From Flavobacterium sp. N3904 (lineage in GTDB: Bacteria; Bacteroidota; Bacteroidia; Flavobacteriales; Flavobacteriaceae), in contig NZ_CP110009.1 of the NCBI RefSeq assembly GCF_025947305.1, positions 310,001 through 374,000 of the forward strand: DNA of 64,000 nt. Reading direction: 5' to 3'. The notes under the pieces are model-generated. The model saw only the letters and a list, made by a program, of their open reading frames with translations, was not told the origin of the DNA and searched no databases. Within the stretch, counting starts at the first letter, position 1. Each line of letters opens with the position of its first letter. The position numbers and the translations under genes were made by a program. This document shows, in pieces, positions 23,972 through 31,618 of the stretch.

Positions 23972-25630
23972 ATGACTTCATTAAAAAGACTATTCAACCT
24001 TTTAGAATTAGACAAAAAAGATGTTTCACAAATCTTTTTCTATGCTATTTTTGCTGGAATCGTGAGTTTATCATTGCCTTTAGGTATTCAAGCTATTGTA
24101 AACTTTATTCAATCTGGACGAGTAAGTGCCTCTTGGATAGTTTTGGTAATTTTAGTCGTTATTGGGGTAGCTTTGGTAGGTATCTTATCCTTAATGCAAT
24201 TGCGTATCACAGAAAATTTACAACAGAAAATGTTTGTGCGCTCGTCATTCGAATTTGCATCTAGACTACCCAAAATAGAATTCAAAGAACTTTATGGTCA
24301 TTATCCTCCAGAATTAGCCAATCGCTTTTTTGACACTTTAACGATACAAAAAGGAACTTCAAAATTATTAGTCGATCTTTCGGCTGCTATTTTACAAATC
24401 GTTTTTGGTGTGATATTATTATCCTTATACCATCCTTTCTTTATTGTATTCGGACTTTTATTATTGGTGCTTTTATATATCATTTTTAAATTTTCGTATA
24501 ATAAAGGAATCCAAACCAGTTTGAAAACCTCCAAAAACAAATACAAAGCAGCGGGTTGGTTACAAGAAATCGCCCGGAATAATTTTAGTTTTAGAAACGA
24601 ACTGAACTACGATTTTGCTTTAGAAAAAAACAACGGAATCATAAAAGATTATTTATACTGTCGCGAAAGTCACTTTAACGTCATCAAGAGACAATTCAGC
24701 CATCTTATTATTTTCAAAGTAATCATCACGGCCAGTTTATTAATCATTGGCGGCTACTTGGTTTTGAGTCAAGAAATGAACATTGGACAGTTTGTTGCAG
24801 CAGAAATTATTATTTTATTAGTTATAAGTTCGGTAGAAAAAATCATTCTTGGGCTTGAGACTTTTTACGATGTATTGACAGCTGTGGAGAAAATTGGTCA
24901 AGTTACCGATATGGAATTAGAAGAAGAAATTACTGTTGAAAACAAAAGTTGTTATACCAATATCAGTCTTGAAACCGAAAATATGAATTTTCAATTTCCA
25001 GGAACAAATTTTGGAATTCTAAACAATATTAATTTAAAAATAGACTCCGGCGAAAAAATTATAATCGATGGAGAAAATGGTTCCGGAAAGACAACCTTGA
25101 TTCGAGTGCTTTCCGGTTTATTACATCCGACTTCTGGGAATTTCTTTATCAATGATGACACCTTTAGAAAAATTGATATTAAACAATATCGCTCCAGAAT
25201 TGGAAGTATTATTCAGGGTGAAACACCATTTGAAGGAACAATTCTTGAAAATATCACTTTTAATGATAAAAGCATCAGTACCGAAGATTTAAAATGGGCT
25301 TTAGATGGACTGCAACTTACTAGTTTTATAAAAACATTACCCAAAGGTTTAGACACTAAAATATTTCCGGAAGGCAAGGAATTATCCTCTTCCAATGCGC
25401 AAAAAATATTGTTGGCAAGAAGTATTATTCACAAACCAAATATTTTATTTTATGAAGAACCAACCGATAAAATGGATGTGAAAGTAGCCAATGAAATCAT
25501 CGACTTTATTACTTCCGAAAAAAACAAATGGACGGTTATCGTTTCTTCTCAAAATCCTCATTGGCTTACCAAATGTACCCGAGAAATTACGATGCAAAAA
25601 GGAACAATTCTATCAGACACCAAAAAATAA
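23972..25630 (+). CDS. ABC transporter (fused membrane and ATPase domains), degenerate ATPase
   Basis: 552 residues from the ATG at 23972. A membrane domain (about 20-300, hydrophobic segments near 22-46, 54-76, 135-173, 245-300) precedes a nucleotide-binding domain (about 328-552). Walker A is intact (GENGSGKT, 367-374) and the Q-loop Gln is present (IIQGE). Three other motifs are unusual: the signature is LSSSN (471-475) instead of LSGGQ, Walker B has Glu495 in place of Asp (LFYEEP), and the H-loop position holds Gln527 instead of His (VIVSSQN). It lacks an N-terminal C39 peptidase. With the HlyD and TolC proteins it would form a type I style exporter. Confidence 0.85.
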   Translation: MTSLKRLFNLLELDKKDVSQIFFYAIFAGIVSLSLPLGIQAIVNFIQSGRVSASWIVLVILVVIGVALVGILSLMQLRITENLQQKMFVRSSFEFASRLPKIEFKELYGHYPPELANRFFDTLTIQKGTSKLLVDLSAAILQIVFGVILLSLYHPFFIVFGLLLLVLLYIIFKFSYNKGIQTSLKTSKNKYKAAGWLQEIARNNFSFRNELNYDFALEKNNGIIKDYLYCRESHFNVIKRQFSHLIIFKVIITASLLIIGGYLVLSQEMNIGQFVAAEIIILLVISSVEKIILGLETFYDVLTAVEKIGQVTDMELEEEITVENKSCYTNISLETENMNFQFPGTNFGILNNINLKIDSGEKIIIDGENGSGKTTLIRVLSGLLHPTSGNFFINDDTFRKIDIKQYRSRIGSIIQGETPFEGTILENITFNDKSISTEDLKWALDGLQLTSFIKTLPKGLDTKIFPEGKELSSSNAQKILLARSIIHKPNILFYEEPTDKMDVKVANEIIDFITSEKNKWTVIVSSQNPHWLTKCTREITMQKGTILSDTKK

Positions 25631-25634
25631 GAGT

Positions 25635-26984
25635 ATGCTAAATATATCCGACAAAAACCCGATAAACAACAAAGCTCTTGAAAAATATTCTACAGTTAAG
25701 GATTTGAGCAACAGACCACATTATAAGATTTTGAACAGAATAATACTTGCAGTTTCCATTATTGGTATAATTGCACTTTTCTTGCCTTGGACACAAAACA
25801 TTTCAGGCACAGGAGCTGTAACAACATTAAAACCCAATCAGAGACCTCAATCGATTCAATCTGTTATTTCGGGTCGAATAGAAAAATGGTATGTTCAAGA
25901 GGGAAATTATGTAAAAAAAGGTGACACTATTCTTTTTATATCCGAGATAAAAGAAGATTATATGGATCCTAATTTGGTAAAAAATACCAAAAACCAAGTA
26001 GATGCCAAAAAACAATCGTTGGAATCATATGGCTCGAAAGTAGCAACGCTTTCTGTTCAAATGCAAGCCATAGAAAGAGAAAAAGGCTTAAAACTCAAGC
26101 AAGCTGATAATAAAATAAAACAAGCTCGTTTGAAAATAAAAAGCGACAGTATGGATCTTGAAGCGGTAAAAACACAATTAAAAATCGCAACCACACAATT
26201 CAATCGTTCCTTGCAATTAAACAAAGAAGGCCTAAAAGCGTTGTCTGATGTGGAAGAAAAACGATTAAAACTGCAAGAAGTTGAAGCTAAAATCATCACG
26301 CAAGAGAATAAATTTTATACCAGTAAAAATGAATTCATCAATGCCGAAGTAGAAATCAATCGAATAGCAGCAGAGTATTCCGAGAAAACATCCAAAGCAC
26401 AAAGTGACCAATACACGGCGATGAGCAATCAATATGATACTGAAGCTCAAGTAAGCAAATTGGAAAATCAATACGCCAATTACAGCATTCGAAATGGAAT
26501 GTATTACATCAAAGCACCACAAAGCGGTTATATTAACAGAGCTTTGCAGTCCGGAATTGGTGAAACTATAAAAGAAGGAACTCCTATCGCCACGATTATG
26601 CCTTCTAATTATGACATTGCTGTAGAATCCTTTGTAGACCCAATTGATTTGCCTTTAATCAAAAAAGGAGAAAAAGTAAGAGTTTGGTTTGATGGTTGGC
26701 CAACAATTGTATTTTCTGGATGGCCTGATATGTCTTATGGAACTTTTGGTGGTGAAGTCGTAGCTATAGAAAACTTTATCAGTGACAATGGAAAATTCAG
26801 AATCCTAATTGCTCCAGACAAAAACGAAGCTCCTTGGCCTAAACAATTAAGCATCGGATCTGGTGCTCAAACCATAGCTTTGCTAAACACAGTTCCAGTT
26901 TGGTTTGAATTTTGGAGAACACTTAACGGTTTTCCTCCCAATTATTACAAAGGAAAAGAGAAACCTTCAAAAGAAAAGAAATAA
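25635..26984 (+). CDS. HlyD-family membrane fusion/adaptor protein
   Basis: 449 residues from the ATG at 25635, 4 nt after the ABC gene. A longer in-frame start at 25491 would overlap that gene by 140 nt. One transmembrane helix (about 37-55, ILAVSIIGIIALFLPW) follows a short cytoplasmic tail. Then a biotinyl-lipoyl-like strand pair (SGRIEKWYVQEGNYVKKGD), a long alpha-helical hairpin (about 110-280, many Lys/Gln/Glu heptads), the second lipoyl half (YYIKAPQSGYINRA) and a beta-barrel domain. It bridges the inner-membrane ABC protein and the TolC channel. Its stop overlaps the TolC ATG by one base. Confidence 0.9.
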   Translation: MLNISDKNPINNKALEKYSTVKDLSNRPHYKILNRIILAVSIIGIIALFLPWTQNISGTGAVTTLKPNQRPQSIQSVISGRIEKWYVQEGNYVKKGDTILFISEIKEDYMDPNLVKNTKNQVDAKKQSLESYGSKVATLSVQMQAIEREKGLKLKQADNKIKQARLKIKSDSMDLEAVKTQLKIATTQFNRSLQLNKEGLKALSDVEEKRLKLQEVEAKIITQENKFYTSKNEFINAEVEINRIAAEYSEKTSKAQSDQYTAMSNQYDTEAQVSKLENQYANYSIRNGMYYIKAPQSGYINRALQSGIGETIKEGTPIATIMPSNYDIAVESFVDPIDLPLIKKGEKVRVWFDGWPTIVFSGWPDMSYGTFGGEVVAIENFISDNGKFRILIAPDKNEAPWPKQLSIGSGAQTIALLNTVPVWFEFWRTLNGFPPNYYKGKEKPSKEKK

Positions 26985-28393
26985 TGCGACACCTTATTTT
27001 TATACTAATTTTATTTGGAATGTCAATTCATGGACAAACCAATAGCGAATCTACTTTACCGCCAAATCTCAAAGAAATGAGTTACAATGAGTATTTAGGC
27101 TTTGTAAAAAAGTACCACCCATTGGTAAAAAATGCAAATTTGGAAATCAGTAAAGCGCAAGCTAACCTGATGATGGCACGTGGTGGATTTGACCCAAAAT
27201 TGGAATTGAATTATAATAAAAAACAGTTTCAAGGAACCGAATATTATTCGATTTTAAACAGTAGTTTCAAAATCCCAACTTGGTACGGAATAGACATAAA
27301 AGCAGGATTTGATGAAAACGAAGGGTATTATCTTGACCCCCAAAACAAAACCCCTAGCAATGGATTGACTTCGCTGGGAATTAGTGTTCCTCTTGGGCAA
27401 GGATTACTGATTAATCAAAGGATGGCCGATTTGCAAAAAGCTAAAATTCAAGTCAAATTAAGCCAAGCAGAGCAGAAGTTAGAAGCTATTGCCGTTTTAT
27501 ACGATGCTTCGGTAGCGTATTTTAATTGGAAGAAAAATTACGAAGAATATTTGCTTTATGAAAATTACAGCACCAATGCCCAAAAGCGCTATGAAGGAAT
27601 TGAATCTTTAATCAAACAAGGAGACAAACCCGCAATTGACAGCGTTGAAGCCGGAATTGTTGTTAAAAACAGATTGTTGGCACTCGAAGATTCAAAATTA
27701 AAATTAACAAAAGCAAAACTAGAATTATCCAATTTTCTTTGGTTAGAAAACAACATACCATTGGAACTAGCAGATGCTATCATTCCAGAAAAAAAATTAG
27801 GCCAAACTATTCAGGAAACACTTAATATTAGTGATTTAGTCAATCAGGAATTTTCGTTGATAAACCATCCAAAAATTGAAGCCTTACAAAGTAAAATCGA
27901 TTTGTTGACGGTAGAGAAAAAAATGAAAGCCAACATGCTTTTGCCTAAAATTGATGTAGGATATTCGTATTTGGCACAACCCAATCCGACCAAACCCAAC
28001 AGTTCTGACAATTACAAAGTAGGAGTTGATTTTTATTTCCCTTTGTTTTTAAGAAAAGAAAGAGGCGGTTTGAAACTAGCGCAATACAAAATCCAGGAAA
28101 CTGAGTTTACACGAGATTTAGAAAAAGTACAATTATCAAACAAAATAAGCGCCCAAAAAACAGAAATTCAATCTCTGACCAATCAACAAAAATTAATCAA
28201 CAAATTGGTTACTGATTACGATACAATGCTAAAATCCGAGGAGCGATTATTTACTCTAGGGGAAAGTTCGCTCTTTCTTATTAACACAAGAGAAAATAAT
28301 TTAGTGAGCGCACAACTTTCACAAATTGCATTAGAAAATCGGTTTTACACTTCCAACTCAGAATTGTATAAAATTATGGCCAACCCGAATTGA
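26984..28393 (+). CDS. TolC-family outer-membrane channel
   Basis: A 469-residue protein with signal peptide (MRHLIFILILFGMSIHG) and two repeated halves of long helices with short strands, as in TolC/OEP proteins: ANLEISKAQANLMMARGGFD in the first half and the matching late segment KMKANMLLPKIDVGYSYLAQ. It forms the outer-membrane tunnel for the exporter encoded upstream. The start overlaps the HlyD gene stop (TAATG), so the four genes are tightly coupled. A bidirectional hairpin ends the operon. Confidence 0.9.
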   Translation: MRHLIFILILFGMSIHGQTNSESTLPPNLKEMSYNEYLGFVKKYHPLVKNANLEISKAQANLMMARGGFDPKLELNYNKKQFQGTEYYSILNSSFKIPTWYGIDIKAGFDENEGYYLDPQNKTPSNGLTSLGISVPLGQGLLINQRMADLQKAKIQVKLSQAEQKLEAIAVLYDASVAYFNWKKNYEEYLLYENYSTNAQKRYEGIESLIKQGDKPAIDSVEAGIVVKNRLLALEDSKLKLTKAKLELSNFLWLENNIPLELADAIIPEKKLGQTIQETLNISDLVNQEFSLINHPKIEALQSKIDLLTVEKKMKANMLLPKIDVGYSYLAQPNPTKPNSSDNYKVGVDFYFPLFLRKERGGLKLAQYKIQETEFTRDLEKVQLSNKISAQKTEIQSLTNQQKLINKLVTDYDTMLKSEERLFTLGESSLFLINTRENNLVSAQLSQIALENRFYTSNSELYKIMANPN

Positions 28394-28410
28394 TTTATGG
28401 TAAAATTAAG

Positions 28411-28446
28411 AAGAGAGGTTTTTCACAACAAAAAAATCTCTCTTTC
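28411..28446. terminator. Bidirectional terminator between TolC and DUF445 genes
   Basis: AAGAGAGGTTTTT pairs with AAAAAAATCTCTCTT over CACAAC. T-runs on both strands can serve both converging genes. Confidence 0.75.
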
Positions 28447-28459
28447 TTTTAAAATACAA

Positions 28460-29713
28460 TCAGTTTATAAAATTATGCAACACAAGTTCAACAGCATAAA
28501 TTATAAGTCCCACCAAACCTCCCACAAGCGTTCCATTTATTCGAATGTATTGCAAATCGCCACCAATTTCTAGCTCTAATTTTTTGGAAACTTCATCGGT
28601 ATCCCAACTTTTAACTGTAGATGAAATCAAGTCACCAATCATTTTTTTGTTATTAATGAGTACCGAAAGCACATCGTTCTTGACAAAATTATTAATCTTA
28701 TCCATCATCAACTGATCGGCCTGTATTCCTTTTCCAAAACTCTGAATCATATTGGCAATGCTATTTTTTATTGTTGACTCCTCTTTTTGATTTAAATCAT
28801 TGGCAATAGCCGTTTTAATTTCCAACCAAATACCGTTAATGTAATCTTGAACTTCTTTTTTATTGGCAAAACCAAGAACCAAATCATTGATTTTTTGTTG
28901 CATTTCGGGTGATTCTTTCAACTCGATTATGAAATCCACCACATAGTTATTTACTTTTTTTCGAATAATACTGTCTTGATGACTTGCCTGCTCCAGAAAA
29001 TTATACAGTCCATTAAAAATTCCTTCTGTTATTTTCTTATCGGCCAAGCCAAAAGAAAGAAATGGAGTCGAACTTTTAACTTTTTCTTCAATTACGTGTT
29101 TGTTGTTTTGCAATTCTACAATTAACGTTTTCAACACATTGGTAACCAACTCTTCTTGTTTATCGCTTTTGGCCAATGATTCCAAACCAAGAGCAATCCA
29201 TTCGGCAAAATTTACTTTGCTTAATTTACCACTAAACTGGGTTTGTATAAAATGTTGAACTTCTTCATCATCTATCGTTTTCAAAAGGCCAGGAATCACG
29301 TTTTCAGCAATTAAATTGGCTACCGTATTGGCATTTTTTACATCAATTAACCAATTGGAAGCTTTTATAGCCACATTAAATTGATCGATTTTCAGTTCTA
29401 ATTTTTCTTTTATCAAAAACTCGTCTGAAACAAAATTCCCCAGATTCTCCCCAATTTTATCTTTATTACTCGGAATCAAAGCGGTATGCGGTATCGGAAT
29501 TCCAAGCGGATGCCTGAACAAAGCCACCACCGCAAACCAATCGGCAATTCCACCCACCATCGCTGCTTCGCTAAACGCTTTTAACCAATTTAACTTATAG
29601 ACATTGGCAACCACAAAAAGAACCACTGCAAAACCCAATAAGATAAGCGCATTTCTTTTCATTTTTGTCAAATTCAGTTCTTTTTTACTATCTTCTTCTA
29701 TGGATGTATTCAT
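28460..29713 (-). CDS. DUF445-family membrane protein
   Basis: 417 residues from the ATG at 29713; 12 further residues are possible from 29749. DUF445 features are clear: two N-terminal hydrophobic segments (ALILLGFAVVLFVVANVY and a second with MVGGIADWFAVVALF), the conserved HPLGIPIPHTALIPSNKDKI block, a long helical middle, and a final helix near the C-terminus (LVGGLVGLIIYAVELVLH). The YheB/DUF445 family has no settled function and is thought to sit in the inner membrane. It stands alone, with a repeat element upstream. Confidence 0.85.
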   Translation of the reverse strand: MNTSIEEDSKKELNLTKMKRNALILLGFAVVLFVVANVYKLNWLKAFSEAAMVGGIADWFAVVALFRHPLGIPIPHTALIPSNKDKIGENLGNFVSDEFLIKEKLELKIDQFNVAIKASNWLIDVKNANTVANLIAENVIPGLLKTIDDEEVQHFIQTQFSGKLSKVNFAEWIALGLESLAKSDKQEELVTNVLKTLIVELQNNKHVIEEKVKSSTPFLSFGLADKKITEGIFNGLYNFLEQASHQDSIIRKKVNNYVVDFIIELKESPEMQQKINDLVLGFANKKEVQDYINGIWLEIKTAIANDLNQKEESTIKNSIANMIQSFGKGIQADQLMMDKINNFVKNDVLSVLINNKKMIGDLISSTVKSWDTDEVSKKLELEIGGDLQYIRINGTLVGGLVGLIIYAVELVLHNFIN

Positions 29714-29758
29714 AATGTAACGAATTGATTTCTTAGCTAATTTAAGCAACTAAACTTT

Positions 29759-29850
29759 AAAAAATAACCGCAAGGTACACAAAGAATACGGCAAAGTGCA
29801 CTAAGTTTTGCGGGCATTGCGCCTCCTTTGCGAGTATTGCAGTTAAACTT
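29759..29850. repeat. GCAAAG/TTTGCG-type intergenic repeat
   Basis: CCGCAAGGTACACAAAG, GGCAAAGTGCACTAAG, then on the right CTCCTTTGCGAGTATTGC: a degenerate series of CGCAAAG words in both directions. From memory, such CGCAAAG/CACTAAG strings recur between genes in flavobacterial genomes. It is GC-richer than its surroundings and lies between divergent genes, so it is not simply a terminator. Confidence 0.5.
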
Positions 29851-29895
29851 AAAAATTAAAACAAACCCAATACAAAAGAAATAATTTTAAAAGTG

Positions 29896-29903
29896 TATTT
29901 TTG
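29896..29903 (+). promoter_or_regulatory. -7 promoter box of map
   Basis: TATTTTTG matches TAnnTTTG and ends 20 nt before the ATG. Confidence 0.55.
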
Positions 29904-29923
29904 CACTCTGAAAATTCGAAAAT

Positions 29924-30742
29924 ATGATTATTCAAAAAACCCGTGAGGAAATAGAATTAATGCGCGAAAGTGCCTTAATCGTATCAAAGACATTAGGAAT
30001 GATTGCTTCTGAAATAAAAGAAGGAGTTACCACATTATATCTTGACCAAAGAGCCGAAGAATTCATACGCGATCACGGCGCAGTCCCAAGTTTTCTTGGA
30101 CTTTATGGGTTCCCGAATTCATTGTGTATGAGTCCTAATTCTCAAGTGGTACACGGAATCCCGAACAATAAACCTTTAGAAAGCGGTGATGTGATTTCGG
30201 TAGATTGCGGTGCTTTCAAAAACGGTTTTCACGGAGACCACGCTTATTCTTTTGAAATTGGCGAAGTTGCCGAAGAAACTAAAAAATTACTTCAAATTAC
30301 CAAAGAATCTTTATACGTTGGAATCCGAGAATTGCGAGCTGGAAACCGTGTGGAAGATGTTGGAAATGCTATACAAAAATATACCGAAGCACACGGTTAT
30401 GGTGTGGTTCGAGAATTGGTTGGACACGGTGTAGGACAAAAAATGCACGAAGATCCCGAAATGCCAAACTACGGAAAAAGAGGTCGTGGAAAGTTACTAA
30501 TCGAAGGAATGGTTGTGGCTATTGAGCCGATGATCAATATGGGAACCAAAAACATTAAACAACACAAAGACGGTTGGACAATCACCACTGCAGACGGAAA
30601 ACCTTCCGCGCATTTTGAACACGACGTAGCCATTATAGATGGGAAACCTGAGATATTATCTACTTTCTATTACATCTATAAAGAATTAGGGATTGTGAGC
30701 AATGAAGAAGATGAATTTAGAAAAATCCCATTAGTTGTATAA
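29924..30742 (+). CDS. map: Type I methionine aminopeptidase
   Basis: A 272-residue enzyme that removes the N-terminal Met from new proteins. The five metal ligands of the pita-bread fold are visible: Asp in VDCGAFKNG, Asp in GFHGDHAY, His in LVGHGVGQKMHED, Glu in VVAIEPMINMG and Glu in HFEHDVAI. It lacks the N-terminal zinc-finger extension found in some forms. A short C-terminal tail past the fold is about 20 residues longer than in E. coli. The stop overlaps the next ATG by one base (TAATG), linking it to a methyltransferase gene. Confidence 0.95.
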   Translation: MIIQKTREEIELMRESALIVSKTLGMIASEIKEGVTTLYLDQRAEEFIRDHGAVPSFLGLYGFPNSLCMSPNSQVVHGIPNNKPLESGDVISVDCGAFKNGFHGDHAYSFEIGEVAEETKKLLQITKESLYVGIRELRAGNRVEDVGNAIQKYTEAHGYGVVRELVGHGVGQKMHEDPEMPNYGKRGRGKLLIEGMVVAIEPMINMGTKNIKQHKDGWTITTADGKPSAHFEHDVAIIDGKPEILSTFYYIYKELGIVSNEEDEFRKIPLVV

Positions 30743-31506
30743 TGAAAAAACTCTTTAAACTTATACTAAATACCATCCCTCGTCCTTTATTAATTAGGCT
30801 GAGCTATGTGGCACGTCCTATTATCGCTTTCACTTTAAAAGGAAATAATTTCACTGATCCTATCGATGGGAAAAGTTTCAAATCAATGTTGCCTTATGGC
30901 TACGAAACACAACGCAACAATGTGCTTTCACCAAGCACACTTTCATTAGAGAGACACCGTTTGCTTTGGTTGTACCTAAATGAGCAAACCGATTTTTTTA
31001 CCGCTCCAAAGAAAGTATTACATTTTGCACCGGAACAAGCTTTTTATAAACTGTTCCGCAAGCAAAAAAACCTGGATTACACCACAACCGATTTATTTTC
31101 ACCATTGGCAGATGTAAAAGCGGACATTTGTAATTTACCTTTTGAAGACAATCAATACGACGTCATTCTTTGCAATCACGTTTTGGAACACATTCCGGAT
31201 GACACCAAAGCCATGCAGGAATTGTACCGTGTTTTGAAACCGGGTGGAATGGCTATTTTACAAATTCCACAAGATTTAAAAAGAGCCGTAACCTTTGCTG
31301 ATGATACGATTACCGACCAAAAAGAGCGTGCCAAAATATTCGGGCAATACGACCACGTACGTATTTATGGACGTGATTATTTTGATAAACTGAGAAGCAT
31401 TGGTTTTACAGTTGTAGAGGAAGATTACACCAATAAAATAGCTCCCGAATTGGTAGAAAAATATTGTTTGGCAAAAGGCGAAATCATTCCTGTTTGTTTT
31501 AAATAA
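30742..31506 (+). CDS. Class I SAM-dependent methyltransferase
   Basis: 254 residues. The core shows the class I pattern in a variant form: LHFAPEQAFY takes the place of the usual DxGxG motif I, followed by YTTTDLFSPLADVKADICNLP, the motif IV/V region YDVILCNHVLEHIPDD and LKPGGMAILQIP. The missing glycine-rich loop is common in the subfamily typed Methyltransf_11. The substrate is unknown. Its ATG overlaps map by one base, so translation is coupled. An inverted repeat follows the stop. Confidence 0.85.
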   Translation: MKKLFKLILNTIPRPLLIRLSYVARPIIAFTLKGNNFTDPIDGKSFKSMLPYGYETQRNNVLSPSTLSLERHRLLWLYLNEQTDFFTAPKKVLHFAPEQAFYKLFRKQKNLDYTTTDLFSPLADVKADICNLPFEDNQYDVILCNHVLEHIPDDTKAMQELYRVLKPGGMAILQIPQDLKRAVTFADDTITDQKERAKIFGQYDHVRIYGRDYFDKLRSIGFTVVEEDYTNKIAPELVEKYCLAKGEIIPVCFK

Positions 31507-31534
31507 TTATTTTACAATAAGTTAAAAACCATAT

Positions 31535-31582
31535 AAATTCCACAAATTTACACAAATCAACAGGTGCAAATTTGTGGAATTT
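31535..31582. repeat. Inverted repeat AAATTCCACAAATTT element
   Basis: 19-bp arms (31535-31553 and 31564-31582) pair with one mismatch around a 10-base loop. The sequence, built on CCACAAATTT, has no T-run after the stem, so it is unlike a standard terminator and more like a mobile or repeated intergenic element. It separates the methyltransferase and helicase genes. Confidence 0.7.
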
Positions 31583-31618
31583 GTCTTTTAAAGAATCTAA
31601 TTACAATCAAATACCCTT

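Noticed and set aside
25491..25634. Longer start for the HlyD-like gene
   Set aside because: It overlaps the ABC gene by 140 nt and adds residues with no family match; the ATG at 25635 follows the ABC stop by 4 nt.
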